Assembly: GCA_910586205.1 (NCBI GenBank) | Contig: CAJUGD010000019.1 | Location: 1 to 64,000 of the forward strand | Origin: an uncultured Lachnospiraceae bacterium | GTDB lineage: Bacteria; Bacillota; Clostridia; Lachnospirales; Lachnospiraceae | DNA: 64,000 nt | Direction: 5' to 3' | Shown here: positions 9,280-17,206 of the stretch, one piece after another | Layout of the letters: each line of letters starts with the position of its first letter | Numbering within the stretch: position 1 is the first letter of the stretch | Made by a program: the position numbers and the translations under genes | The notes under the pieces: model-generated | What the model was told of the DNA's origin: nothing | The model's database searches: none | Seen by the model: only the letters and a program-made list of their open reading frames with translations

Positions 9280-10646
9280 ATAAGAACACACCAAAGGTTT
9301 CAGTTATATTGCCGTCTCTGAACGTGGCAGACTATATAGAGGAGTGTATAGACAGCGTAGTTCATCAGTATCTTCAAGAATTGGAAATCATTTGTGTCGA
9401 TGCAGGCTCCACAGACGGTACAAAAGAAATCCTGGACAGATATGCCAGAGAGGATCCAAGAATTACAATACTCCACAGCAGCAAGAAAAGCTACGGCTGT
9501 CAGATAAATAGGGGATTGGATTATGCTTCTGGTGAATATGTGGCTGTTTTGGAGACAGACGACTGGATTGAGCCTGGAATGTATCAGTATTTGTATGAAA
9601 ATGGGGCACCGGAAGAATTGGACTATGTGGCTTCTGATTTTGATCTGCTGTATCAGCTTCAGAATGGGAAGGATTACTTGATTCGGCAGCGGCTGTTTCA
9701 CGGCAGCAGGCAGGACTGGTATGGCAGGATATTAGATTCGGATGAGATAGCCACTTTAAGAGCATCGGATTATGTATTGTGGAAGGGGATTTATAACCGG
9801 GAATTTCTCAATTCTCACCACATAAGGCTTCATCCGTCCCCAGGGGCGGCTTTTCAAGACATGGGATTTTTACAGCAGGTTAAAACCTATGCCATGGGGG
9901 CAAAATATTTTGATAAAAGCTTTTATCGTTACAGGCAGGATCGTAAGGAAGCTTCTTCCAAAGGACTGGAAGGGATGGGGTATTATGAAAATGAATTTTT
10001 GTGGATCAAGGATGAGCTTCGATTGTGTCAGCTTCTGAACAATATCCACAGAAAATATTATTATTTTACCATGAGCATTTCATTCATCACAAAATATGAC
10101 CAGATCCTTGTTCGGCTAAAGGGAGACTGGCAGGATCAAAGACTTTTTGGCCCTTATAAATGGTTCAGGCAACAAGTGTCTGAAGCAGTCAATAACAACC
10201 TTTTAGATGAATCCATGTATGGAGGTGAACTGTGGGAAAAACTGATGCTTTTGCTGACGTCACAGAAAGCTTATAGTCAGATGGTTATGGACAGGGAGAA
10301 GAAAAAAGGAGACTGTCTGCAGGCGCTTTTAAAAAGAATAAAAAATCGACCTGTTATTATATTTGGGTGTGGAATACGTGGAGAACGGCTGATGTTTTAT
10401 TGTGACAGCAATCATATAAAAATTCACGGCTTTTGTGACAATAATCCGGCTCTTGCCGGCAATGAAAAGTTTGGTTTTCCCATTATTGCTGCATCTGATT
10501 TAAAACATGAGGCAGATAAAAAGGATGGGGTCATTTTATTGTCCATGAAAAACGGCAGAGAAGACGTGTGCAGACAATTACTTTCTATGGGATTTGAAGG
10601 GGAACGAATTGTGGATAAAATACCTGCGGGCATATTAGACGGTTAA
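9276..10646 (+). CDS. Family 2 glycosyltransferase with C-terminal Rossmann-like module
   Basis: 456 residues. GT-A domain at the N-terminus: VSVILPSLNVADYIEECIDS, VDAGSTDGTKEIL, and the ETDDW metal motif near residue 95. From about residue 350 the module appears (VIIFGCGIRGERLMFY, FCDNNPALAG, VILLSMKNG). The start overlaps the preceding gene by 4 bases (ATGA). It is a close paralog of the next gene in both domain order and motif spelling, so the pair probably arose by tandem duplication. Confidence 0.82.
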   Translation: MNKNTPKVSVILPSLNVADYIEECIDSVVHQYLQELEIICVDAGSTDGTKEILDRYAREDPRITILHSSKKSYGCQINRGLDYASGEYVAVLETDDWIEPGMYQYLYENGAPEELDYVASDFDLLYQLQNGKDYLIRQRLFHGSRQDWYGRILDSDEIATLRASDYVLWKGIYNREFLNSHHIRLHPSPGAAFQDMGFLQQVKTYAMGAKYFDKSFYRYRQDRKEASSKGLEGMGYYENEFLWIKDELRLCQLLNNIHRKYYYFTMSISFITKYDQILVRLKGDWQDQRLFGPYKWFRQQVSEAVNNNLLDESMYGGELWEKLMLLLTSQKAYSQMVMDREKKKGDCLQALLKRIKNRPVIIFGCGIRGERLMFYCDSNHIKIHGFCDNNPALAGNEKFGFPIIAASDLKHEADKKDGVILLSMKNGREDVCRQLLSMGFEGERIVDKIPAGILDG

Positions 10647-10730
10647 ATCTGCCCTTCAAAAGCAATATCAGAAAGCCATCGGTTTGCCTGAACAGGAGAT
10701 TTGCCGGGAGATAAGGAGCGTGCAAGTATA

Positions 10731-12098
10731 ATGAAAGCAAAAGTAACAGTCCTGCTTCCATCCTTAAATGTGGCAGGCTTTATAGAGGAATGTCTGATCA
10801 GCGTGACAGGACAGACCTTAAAGGAGCTGGAAATTCTCTGCATTGATGCCGGCTCAACAGACGGCACCTTGGAGATTTTAGAGAGCTATGCCAAAAAGGA
10901 CAAACGGATACGTGTCCTCCATTCTGACAGAAAAAGCTATGGTTATCAGATAAATAAGGGGATGGATATGGCTCTTGGAGAGTATCTGGGAATTGTAGAG
11001 ACAGATGATTATATTGCGGAAAATATGTATGAGGAGCTGTATCGGGCAGCTTCGGAGAATGATTTGGATTTTGCTAAGGCAGGATTTGATGTGTTTGTTA
11101 CGCCGGGAAAAGGGGAACGGTATCAGTTAATGATTCCTGCGGCAGATTGCGGCCAGGTTATTTCTTCTGAGTATTTTATGAAAAGAGAGATTTCTAATGA
11201 TATCTATATATGGAATGGCATTTATAAGCTGTCATTTTTGAGAGAACACGGCATTCGTCTGAATGAAAGCCCGGGCGCTGCGTTTCAGGATTGTGGTTTT
11301 CGATACCAGGTAGAGATCAATCTGGGCAGAGGGATGTTTTTGGATCAATCTTTTTACCGGTATCGGCGGGATAATGGTTTTTCTTCCACTTACAATCCTG
11401 ATTGTGTCAAATATAATCTGGCAGAATGCAGGTATTTGCGCAAATGGATGGAGGAGAATGGGATATGGAGGCGGAAAGTCCGTTCTTTTGTTGCCCGGGA
11501 AACCGTAATGATGGCATTGGAGCCTTACCTGACCTTCCGGGGGGTGAGAAAGCCGGATAAAGGGGTAAGAGATGCCATGGAGGAGTTTAGAAGCATTATT
11601 CAAAGAGACAGAGAGGATGGACTTTTAAAACAGGAGGAAATGCTTCCTAAGCACTGGATTGAAATGCGGCTGTTTACGGAAAATCCGGATGCCTTTGAAG
11701 CTTACATTGCCATCAGCGGAGAGGCAAGATATGCACCATACAGAGATTTTATCAGGAGGATGTCCGAGCAGACGCAGATTGTGGTGTTTGGTGCGGGGAA
11801 GGCTGCATCCTATGCTCTTTGTCTGATGAGAATGAATGGGATTGAAAACATTCAGGCTTTCTGTGACAATGACAGGGCTAAATGGGGAAGCCGGTACATG
11901 GGATATAAGGTATTGCCATTAGAGGAAACAACGGTACGATATCCGGATGCCCATTATCTGATTGCCAGCCGTGTGCATAGTGAGGTGATTAGGGAACAAC
12001 TAAGTATGCATGGGGTGGAAAAGGAGAAGATTTCTGTGTACACTCTGCCTTTGTCACCTATGGAAAGCACAAATTATTTTTTAAAGCTTTATGAATGA
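10731..12098 (+). CDS. Family 2 glycosyltransferase with C-terminal Rossmann-like module (paralog)
   Basis: 455 residues: VTVLLPSLNVAGFIEECL, IDAGSTDGTLEIL, ETDDY near residue 86, then a C-terminal module from about 345 (IVVFGAGKAASYALCL, FCDNDRAKWGSRYMGYKV). The ATG at 10731 matches the N-terminus of its paralog and has AAGGAG at 10713-10718; an upstream in-frame TTG at 10701 is less likely. It is the last gene of the first glycan cluster; no clear terminator was found in the following 140 bases. Confidence 0.82.
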   Translation: MKAKVTVLLPSLNVAGFIEECLISVTGQTLKELEILCIDAGSTDGTLEILESYAKKDKRIRVLHSDRKSYGYQINKGMDMALGEYLGIVETDDYIAENMYEELYRAASENDLDFAKAGFDVFVTPGKGERYQLMIPAADCGQVISSEYFMKREISNDIYIWNGIYKLSFLREHGIRLNESPGAAFQDCGFRYQVEINLGRGMFLDQSFYRYRRDNGFSSTYNPDCVKYNLAECRYLRKWMEENGIWRRKVRSFVARETVMMALEPYLTFRGVRKPDKGVRDAMEEFRSIIQRDREDGLLKQEEMLPKHWIEMRLFTENPDAFEAYIAISGEARYAPYRDFIRRMSEQTQIVVFGAGKAASYALCLMRMNGIENIQAFCDNDRAKWGSRYMGYKVLPLEETTVRYPDAHYLIASRVHSEVIREQLSMHGVEKEKISVYTLPLSPMESTNYFLKLYE

Positions 12099-12165
12099 GG
12101 ATGCTTTTGCATATTAAAAGGGTCAAACTTAGGCGGGATTGACATAAAAGAGACTGAATTTTTCA

Positions 12166-12194
12166 TTGCTATCTTCTTCCAAATATATTATGAT
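12166..12194 (+). promoter_or_regulatory. Candidate sigma-A promoter of the PfkB kinase gene
   Basis: TTGCTA at 12166-12171 and TATGAT at 12189-12194, spacer 17, 46 bases upstream of the chosen start. A TTGACA at 12139-12144 lies nearby but lacks a good -10 partner. Confidence 0.45.
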
Positions 12195-12240
12195 AGTGAA
12201 AGAAAATCACAATACATATTTGTTATGGAGGATGAGCATT

Positions 12241-13194
12241 ATGAAGCGTTTGCTGGCAATCGGAGAAGCATTAATCGATTTTATTCCGGCAGAATCCGGA
12301 AGGGAGATGAAACAGGTGTCTGCCTTTGCGCCTGCTGTGGGAGGTGCGCCTGCTAATGTATGCGGGGCTTATGTGAAGCTCGGCGGGGAGGCGTCTATGA
12401 TTACCCAGCTTGGGGAAGATCCTTTTGGGGATAAGATTGCAGATGAGTTTGCGGCATGCGGCATTGGCTGTGACTATGTGAAACGCACCAGAGAGGCGAA
12501 TACTTCTCTTGCTTTTGTGGCTTTAAAAGAGGACGGGAACCGGGAATTTTCTTTTTACCGCAAGCCGGGGGCAGATATGCTGATGGGGGCGGAGGATATT
12601 CAGGAAAGCTGGTTTTCTGATATTTTCGGTCTTCATTTCTGTTCTGTGTCTTTGGGGGATTTTCCCATGAAGGAAGCTCACCGTCAGGCAGTCCGGTTTG
12701 CGTCAGAAGCCGGGGCGCTGGTAAGCTTTGATCCCAATCTGCGGTTTGCGCTTTGGGAGGATGTAACGGCGCTTAAAAAGGTGGTTCAGGAATTTGCACC
12801 TATGGCTCATGTGCTTAAGGTATCGGATGAGGAGCTGGAGTTTATTACCGGTTCAGGGGATATTAAAGAAGCCCTTCCCCAGCTTTTGACGGGCAATACC
12901 CGTTTGGTGATCTATACCAAGGGGTCTGACGGGGCGGAATGTTATACACGCAAGGCAAGCGCTTTTGCTCCCGGGGAAAAGGTGAAGGCAGTGGATACCA
13001 CAGGCGCCGGTGACGGATTTATCGGTTCTTTTTTGTATTGCCTGTCTGCAGACGGAATAACAGCGGATGCTTTGGATGAGATGACAGAGGAGCAGATGAA
13101 GCGGTATCTGGCCTTTGCCAACCGGTTCTGCGGTAAGAGTGTAATGGGGCATGGGGCGATTGCCTCTTATCCTTCCGGAGAGGAAATGAAGTAA
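12241..13194 (+). CDS. PfkB-family carbohydrate kinase, probable fructokinase
   Basis: 317 residues. The N-terminus (LLAIGEALIDFIPAE), GGAPANVCGAYVKLGG and the C-terminal DTTGAGDGFIGSFLY anion-hole/catalytic aspartate motif define a PfkB (ribokinase-like) kinase. The overall pattern is that of bacterial fructokinases, which phosphorylate fructose to fructose-6-phosphate. The ATG at 12241 has GGAGG at 12227-12231; upstream in-frame starts lack a usable site. Composition is clearly more GC-rich than the preceding cluster, marking the return to core genome. Confidence 0.85.
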   Translation: MKRLLAIGEALIDFIPAESGREMKQVSAFAPAVGGAPANVCGAYVKLGGEASMITQLGEDPFGDKIADEFAACGIGCDYVKRTREANTSLAFVALKEDGNREFSFYRKPGADMLMGAEDIQESWFSDIFGLHFCSVSLGDFPMKEAHRQAVRFASEAGALVSFDPNLRFALWEDVTALKKVVQEFAPMAHVLKVSDEELEFITGSGDIKEALPQLLTGNTRLVIYTKGSDGAECYTRKASAFAPGEKVKAVDTTGAGDGFIGSFLYCLSADGITADALDEMTEEQMKRYLAFANRFCGKSVMGHGAIASYPSGEEMK

Positions 13195-13219
13195 CGGCTT
13201 ACAAAAAATATGGAAATTT

Positions 13220-13233
13220 CGAACAAAAGTTCG
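13220..13233. promoter_or_regulatory. LexA-box-like palindrome
   Basis: CGAACAAAAGTTCG is a perfect CGAAC-N4-GTTCG palindrome, the form of the Firmicutes LexA (DinR) operator. It lies 15 bases upstream of the -35 of the ylxM promoter. Whether LexA binds here is inference. Confidence 0.4.
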
Positions 13234-13247
13234 TAAAGAAAAAACAC

Positions 13248-13276
13248 TTGACACCAGAAAGTTTTTCTAGTATTAT
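13248..13276 (+). promoter_or_regulatory. Sigma-A promoter of ylxM
   Basis: TTGACA at 13248-13253 and TATTAT at 13271-13276 with a 17-base spacer. The predicted transcription start (~13283) leaves only about 9 nt before the ATG at 13292, so the transcript would be nearly leaderless. Confidence 0.7.
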
Positions 13277-13291
13277 AGTCCAGGTGATGTT

Positions 13292-13633
13292 ATGGAAAAT
13301 ATTCTAAAGCAGAGCCTTCTGTATGATTTTTACGGTGAACTGCTGACAGAGCATCAGCGTGCGGTATATGAGGATGTGGTGTTTCAGGATATGTCTCTTG
13401 GGGAGATTGCCCAGGAGAGGGGCATCAGCCGCCAGGGAGTGCACGATCTGGTGAAACGGTGCGACCGGATTCTGGAAGGCTATGAGGAAAAGCTTCATCT
13501 GGTAAGCAAGTTTGAGAGAACGCGGCAGATGGTGGAGGAGATCCAGCAGAGGCTCAGAAGTTTTCGGGAAACGGAAGACAAAAGGCTGATTACGGAGATT
13601 GAGCAGATATCGGCAGATATTATGGATTTATAG
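13292..13633 (+). CDS. ylxM: YlxM/p13-family DNA-binding protein
   Basis: 113 residues. A helix-turn-helix stretch at about residues 30-55 (MSLGEIAQERGISRQGVHDLVKR) plus the LYDFYGELLTEHQR opening match the YlxM/p13 family, which is encoded next to ffh in Firmicutes and is proposed to link SRP function and transcription. Length is typical. It is separated from ffh by a 166-bp hairpin element, which is unusual for this normally tight pair. Confidence 0.88.
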   Translation: MENILKQSLLYDFYGELLTEHQRAVYEDVVFQDMSLGEIAQERGISRQGVHDLVKRCDRILEGYEEKLHLVSKFERTRQMVEEIQQRLRSFRETEDKRLITEIEQISADIMDL

Positions 13634-13636
13634 AGT

Positions 13637-13802
13637 CTAGAGCGTGTCTGAAAATTGCTTTCCGTCAGATGTGCGTCACAATTTGTGGGAGATTTGGCCC
13701 GAATGAGGGAGGCGTAGTGGGCTACGTTGACCGAATGAGAGCCAAATCTCCCGCAAAGTGGGGCGTGCATATGGCGGGAATGAATTTTCAGACACGCTCT
13801 AG
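13637..13802. repeat. MITE-like hairpin element with 20-bp terminal inverted repeats
   Basis: The ends 13637-13656 (CTAGAGCGTGTCTGAAAATT) and 13783-13802 are exact reverse complements. Inside, GGGAGATTTGGC at 13687-13698 pairs with 13741-13752, and CGTAG/CTACG forms the tip. Many mismatches between the outer arms are C/T or G/A transitions that keep G-U pairs in RNA. No coding frame fills it. It may be a non-autonomous mobile element or a structured transcript. Confidence 0.7.
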
Positions 13803-13837
13803 GGAGCAGTTTTGATTCAAGCGGTTATGATATAACA

Positions 13838-13864
13838 CTTGGCTCGCTGCTCGTGGAAATCAAG
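13838..13864 (+). repeat. Second copy of the 27-bp repeat
   Basis: CTTGGCTCGCTGCTCG followed by TGGAAATCAAG; about 22 of 27 positions agree with 4494-4520. It lies just before the ffh ribosome binding site. Confidence 0.45.
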
Positions 13865-13896
13865 AGGCAGGATTTGCGGCAGGCAGGAGGATTTGT

Positions 13897-15264
13897 ATGG
13901 CTTTTGAGAGCTTATCTGATAAATTGCAGAATGTGTTTAAGAGCCTGCGAGGCAAGGGACGGCTGACAGAGGCAGATGTAAAGACTGCTTTAAAAGAGGT
14001 AAAGATGGCTCTTTTAGAGGCAGACGTCAGCTTTAAGGTGGTAAAGCAGTTTGTAAGCTCTGTACAGGCCCGTGCTGTAGGGGAAGAAGTATTGGGATCT
14101 TTACAGCCTGGTCAGATGGTGATCAAAATCGTTCATGAGGAACTGATCCGGCTGATGGGTTCTGACACCACGGAGGTCTTGTTAAAGCCTTCTAATGAGA
14201 TGACGGTGATTATGATGGTCGGTCTTCAGGGAGCAGGTAAGACTACCACCACTGCAAAGATTGCAGGAAAGCTGAAAGCCAAGGGGCGCAAGCCGCTTTT
14301 AGCTGCCTGTGACGTGTACCGTCCGGCTGCCATTCAGCAGCTTCAAATCAACGGGGAGCGGCAGGGCGTTCCGGTATTTGCCATGGGAGACCGGCAGGAT
14401 CCGGTGAATATTGCAAAGGCTGCCATTGAGCATGCGGCAAAAAACAGCTATAATGTGGTGATTTTGGATACGGCAGGCCGTCTTCATGTGGATGAGGATA
14501 TGATGGATGAGCTGGTTCGGATCCGAGAGGCAGTTTCAGTAGATCAGACGCTTCTGGTGGTCGATGCCATGACCGGACAGGATGCAGTGAATGTGGCGTC
14601 CATGTTTCAGGAAAAGGTGGGCATAGACGGTGTTGTTCTCACCAAGTTAGACGGTGATACCAGAGGCGGAGCGGCGTTGTCCATTCGTTCTGTTACCGGC
14701 AAGCCGATTTTATATATTGGTATGGGTGAGAAGCTTTCCGATCTGGAACAGTTTTATCCGGATCGTATGGCGTCGCGGATTCTCGGCATGGGTGATGTGC
14801 TCACTCTGATTGAGAAAGCAGAGCTGGAGATCGATGAGGAAAAGGCCAAGGAGATGAGTCAGAAGCTGCGCAAGGCAGAGTTTGACTACAATGATTTCCT
14901 GGACCAGATGAATCAGATTAAGAAAATGGGCGGTCTTGGGGGAATCATGAGTATGCTTCCGGGCATGGGACAGCTTAAGGGCGGCATGCCTGAGATTGAT
15001 GATTCTGCCATGGATCGGGTAGAGGCCATTATCCTGTCCATGACCAAGGAGGAGCGGGCCAACCCGTCTTTGATGAATCCGTCCAGAAAGCAGCGGATTG
15101 CAAAGGGAGCCGGTGTGGATATCAGCGAGGTGAACCGGATCGTCAAGCAGTTTGACCAGATGAAAAAGATGATGAAGCAGCTTCCCGGTATGATGGGGGG
15201 CAAAAAGGGCAGAGGCTTTGGCGGGCTGGGCGGAATGTTCGGCAAGATGAAGATGCCGTTTTGA
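13897..15264 (+). CDS. ffh: Signal recognition particle protein Ffh (SRP54)
   Basis: 455 residues. N-domain, then the GTPase G-domain with GLQGAGKTTTTAKIA near residue 108, DTAGRLHVDEDMMDEL, and TKLDGDTRGGAAL, and a methionine-rich M-domain (MGGLGGIMSMLPGMGQ, KKMMKQLPGMMGG) that binds 4.5S RNA and signal sequences. Ffh targets nascent membrane proteins to the FtsY receptor. AGGAGG precedes the ATG. It begins the ffh-rpsP-khpA-rimM-trmD series. Confidence 0.97.
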   Translation: MAFESLSDKLQNVFKSLRGKGRLTEADVKTALKEVKMALLEADVSFKVVKQFVSSVQARAVGEEVLGSLQPGQMVIKIVHEELIRLMGSDTTEVLLKPSNEMTVIMMVGLQGAGKTTTTAKIAGKLKAKGRKPLLAACDVYRPAAIQQLQINGERQGVPVFAMGDRQDPVNIAKAAIEHAAKNSYNVVILDTAGRLHVDEDMMDELVRIREAVSVDQTLLVVDAMTGQDAVNVASMFQEKVGIDGVVLTKLDGDTRGGAALSIRSVTGKPILYIGMGEKLSDLEQFYPDRMASRILGMGDVLTLIEKAELEIDEEKAKEMSQKLRKAEFDYNDFLDQMNQIKKMGGLGGIMSMLPGMGQLKGGMPEIDDSAMDRVEAIILSMTKEERANPSLMNPSRKQRIAKGAGVDISEVNRIVKQFDQMKKMMKQLPGMMGGKKGRGFGGLGGMFGKMKMPF

Positions 15265-15396
15265 CAACCTGATAACAGTACATCATTTTCTGCAGTATTC
15301 CAAATGGGTGGAAATTGACTGTATTTGTTAATAGAGAGCAGCCGGTTTTGAATAATCGGCCGCATATATCAGTACAGGTTAAGGAGGTGATACGAC

Positions 15397-15639
15397 ATGG
15401 CAGTTAAGATGAGATTGAGAAGAATGGGTGCAAAGAAGAAACCTTTCTATAGAATCGTGGTTGCAGATTCCAGATCTCCCAGAGATGGCAGGTTCATTGA
15501 GGAAGTCGGTACCTATGATCCGAATCTGGAACCGAGCGCAATCAAGTTTAACGAAGAAGCTACAAAGAAGTGGTTAGCTACCGGCGCTCAGCCCACGGAT
15601 CGGGTGGCAAAGCTTTTAAAGACTGCGGGCATCCAGTAA
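15397..15639 (+). CDS. rpsP: 30S ribosomal protein bS16
   Basis: 80 residues with the family opening VKMRLRRMGAKKKPFYRIVV and ADSRSPRDGRFIEEVGTYDP. bS16 stabilises 16S rRNA folding in the small subunit. A strong AAGGAGGTGAT site lies just before the ATG. The 132 bases between ffh and this gene contain no clear terminator or consensus promoter, consistent with one operon. Confidence 0.97.
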   Translation: MAVKMRLRRMGAKKKPFYRIVVADSRSPRDGRFIEEVGTYDPNLEPSAIKFNEEATKKWLATGAQPTDRVAKLLKTAGIQ

Positions 15640-15658
15640 TGATGAGGTGATTACTATT

Positions 15659-15886
15659 ATGAAAGAACTGGTTGAGGTAATTGCAAGAGCATTAGTTGAG
15701 AACCCGGATGAAGTAGTTGTGATTGAGACTGAAAGGGACGGGGAGACAGTGATTGAACTGAAGGTAGCGCCGTCTGATATGGGAAAGGTGATCGGAAAGC
15801 AGGGGCGAATTGCCAAGGCGATCCGGTCAGTCGTCAAAGCAGCCGCTTCAAAAGAAGACAAGAAGATTGTTGTGGATATTCAATAG
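15659..15886 (+). CDS. khpA: KH-domain RNA-binding protein KhpA
   Basis: 75 residues. The GKVIGKQGRIAKAIRSVVKAA segment holds the GxxG loop of a KH RNA-binding domain. This small protein (YlqC in Bacillus) partners with KhpB/Jag and is classically encoded between rpsP and rimM, as here. The ATG at 15659 is chosen because GAGGTGA at 15644-15650 is correctly spaced for it but overlaps an upstream GTG. Confidence 0.93.
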   Translation: MKELVEVIARALVENPDEVVVIETERDGETVIELKVAPSDMGKVIGKQGRIAKAIRSVVKAAASKEDKKIVVDIQ

Positions 15887-15896
15887 CTGTCATAGG

Positions 15897-15930
15897 CTGC
15901 CGTCTGGCAAATACAGACGGCAGTTTTTTT
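15897..15930 (+). terminator. Intrinsic terminator between khpA and rimM
   Basis: CTGCCGTCTG (15897-15906) pairs exactly with CAGACGGCAG (15914-15923) and is followed by seven T. As rimM starts 18 bases later without a visible promoter, it may act as a partial attenuator inside the operon. Confidence 0.75.
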
Positions 15931-15947
15931 AGAATGAGGGATTTTTT

Positions 15948-16460
15948 ATGGAAGATATGCTGCGGGTAGGCGTCATTTCTTCTACCCATGGAGTGCGTGG
16001 GGAGGTAAAGGTATTTCCCACCACGGATGATGCGAAACGATTTAAGAAGTTGAAAACCGTGATTTTAGATATCATGCCTGAGCCTGTTCTGCTGCATATT
16101 GAGAGTGTTAAATTTTTTAAAAATATGGTGATTTTAAAATTTGAGGAATTTAACAATATCAATGAGGTTGAGAAATATAAAGGCAGGGATCTGCTGATTC
16201 GGAGGGATCAGGCGGTAAAGTTAGGGCCTGACGAGAACTTTATTATAGATTTGGTTGGGCTTTCAGTGGTAACGGATGAAGGGGAAGATTTCGGCATTCT
16301 GAAGGATGTAATGAAAACCGGCGCCAATGATGTGTATGTGATTGAGGGAAAGGATGGAAAGGAATACTTATTTCCTGCCATTAAGCAGTGTGTTTTAAAT
16401 GTAGATTTAGAGGCGCAGACCATTATGGTACACATTATGGACGGGCTGTTAGAGCTGTAA
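15948..16460 (+). CDS. rimM: 16S rRNA processing protein RimM
   Basis: 170 residues. LRVGVISSTHGVRGEVKVFPTTDD at the N-terminus and the C-terminal PRC-barrel part (FGILKDVMKTGANDVYVIEG, YLFPAIKQCVLNVD) are standard. RimM assists maturation of the 30S head by binding uS19. GAGGG at 15936-15940 supports the ATG at 15948. It is followed by trmD after 14 bases, the usual order. Confidence 0.95.
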   Translation: MEDMLRVGVISSTHGVRGEVKVFPTTDDAKRFKKLKTVILDIMPEPVLLHIESVKFFKNMVILKFEEFNNINEVEKYKGRDLLIRRDQAVKLGPDENFIIDLVGLSVVTDEGEDFGILKDVMKTGANDVYVIEGKDGKEYLFPAIKQCVLNVDLEAQTIMVHIMDGLLEL

Positions 16461-16474
16461 GGAGGGGCAGGGAA

Positions 16475-17206
16475 ATGAATTATCATGTTCTTACCTTATT
16501 TCCGGACATGGTGACGGACGGGCTTCACACCAGCATTATCGGCAGGGCTGTGGAAAAGGGGATCTTAACGGTTGAGGCTATCAACATCCGGGATTATACC
16601 AAGGAAAAGCATGGGCATGTAGATGATGCGCCTTATGGCGGGGGAGCCGGGATGGTGATGCAGGCAGCGCCGGTGTGTGATGCTTATGAGGCTTTGTGTG
16701 CCCGTCTGGGAAAACGTCCCAGAGTCCTGTATATGACGCCTCAGGGACAGGTGTTTAACCAGTCTATTGCCCGGGAGCTGGCAGGGGAGGAGGAACTGGT
16801 GTTCCTTTGCGGTCACTATGAAGGGATTGATGAGCGGGCTCTGGAGATGATTGTCACAGATTATCTGTCTGTGGGGGATTATGTGCTGACCGGAGGCGAG
16901 CTTCCTGCCATGGTGATGATTGACTGCATCTCCCGTCTGATTCCCGGTGTTCTGAACAATGACGTGTCGGCGGAAATCGAGTCATTTCACGACAATCTTT
17001 TGGAATATCCCCAGTATACCAGACCTGAGATATATGAGGGACAAAGGGTGCCGGAGGTGCTTCTTTCCGGCCACCATAAGAATATCGAGATATGGAGAAG
17101 GCAGCAGTCCATACGCAGAACTTTAGAGAGGCGGCCGGATCTGCTGGAAAATGCCAGGCTGACAGAGAAAGAAAGGGCATATCTTAAAATGCTTTGTGAA
17201 CAATAA
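16475..17206 (+). CDS. trmD: tRNA (guanine-N1)-methyltransferase TrmD
   Basis: 243 residues. Motifs include VLTLFPDMVTDGLHTSIIGRA, PYGGGAGMVMQAAPV, FLCGHYEGIDERALE, and the SPOUT knot region SVGDYVLTGGELPAMVMID. The enzyme makes m1G37 in tRNAs. The ATG at 16475 follows a GGAGGGG site; the longer in-frame ORF overlapping rimM is rejected. Confidence 0.96.
   Translation: MNYHVLTLFPDMVTDGLHTSIIGRAVEKGILTVEAINIRDYTKEKHGHVDDAPYGGGAGMVMQAAPVCDAYEALCARLGKRPRVLYMTPQGQVFNQSIARELAGEEELVFLCGHYEGIDERALEMIVTDYLSVGDYVLTGGELPAMVMIDCISRLIPGVLNNDVSAEIESFHDNLLEYPQYTRPEIYEGQRVPEVLLSGHHKNIEIWRRQQSIRRTLERRPDLLENARLTEKERAYLKMLCEQ

Noticed and set aside
12139..12144. TTGACA before the fructokinase gene as the true -35
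   Set aside because: No acceptable -10 at 16-18 bases; the TTGCTA/TATGAT pair fits better.
13637..13802. Insertion sequence with transposase
   Set aside because: Only 166 bp long and no coding capacity; kept as a non-autonomous or structural element.
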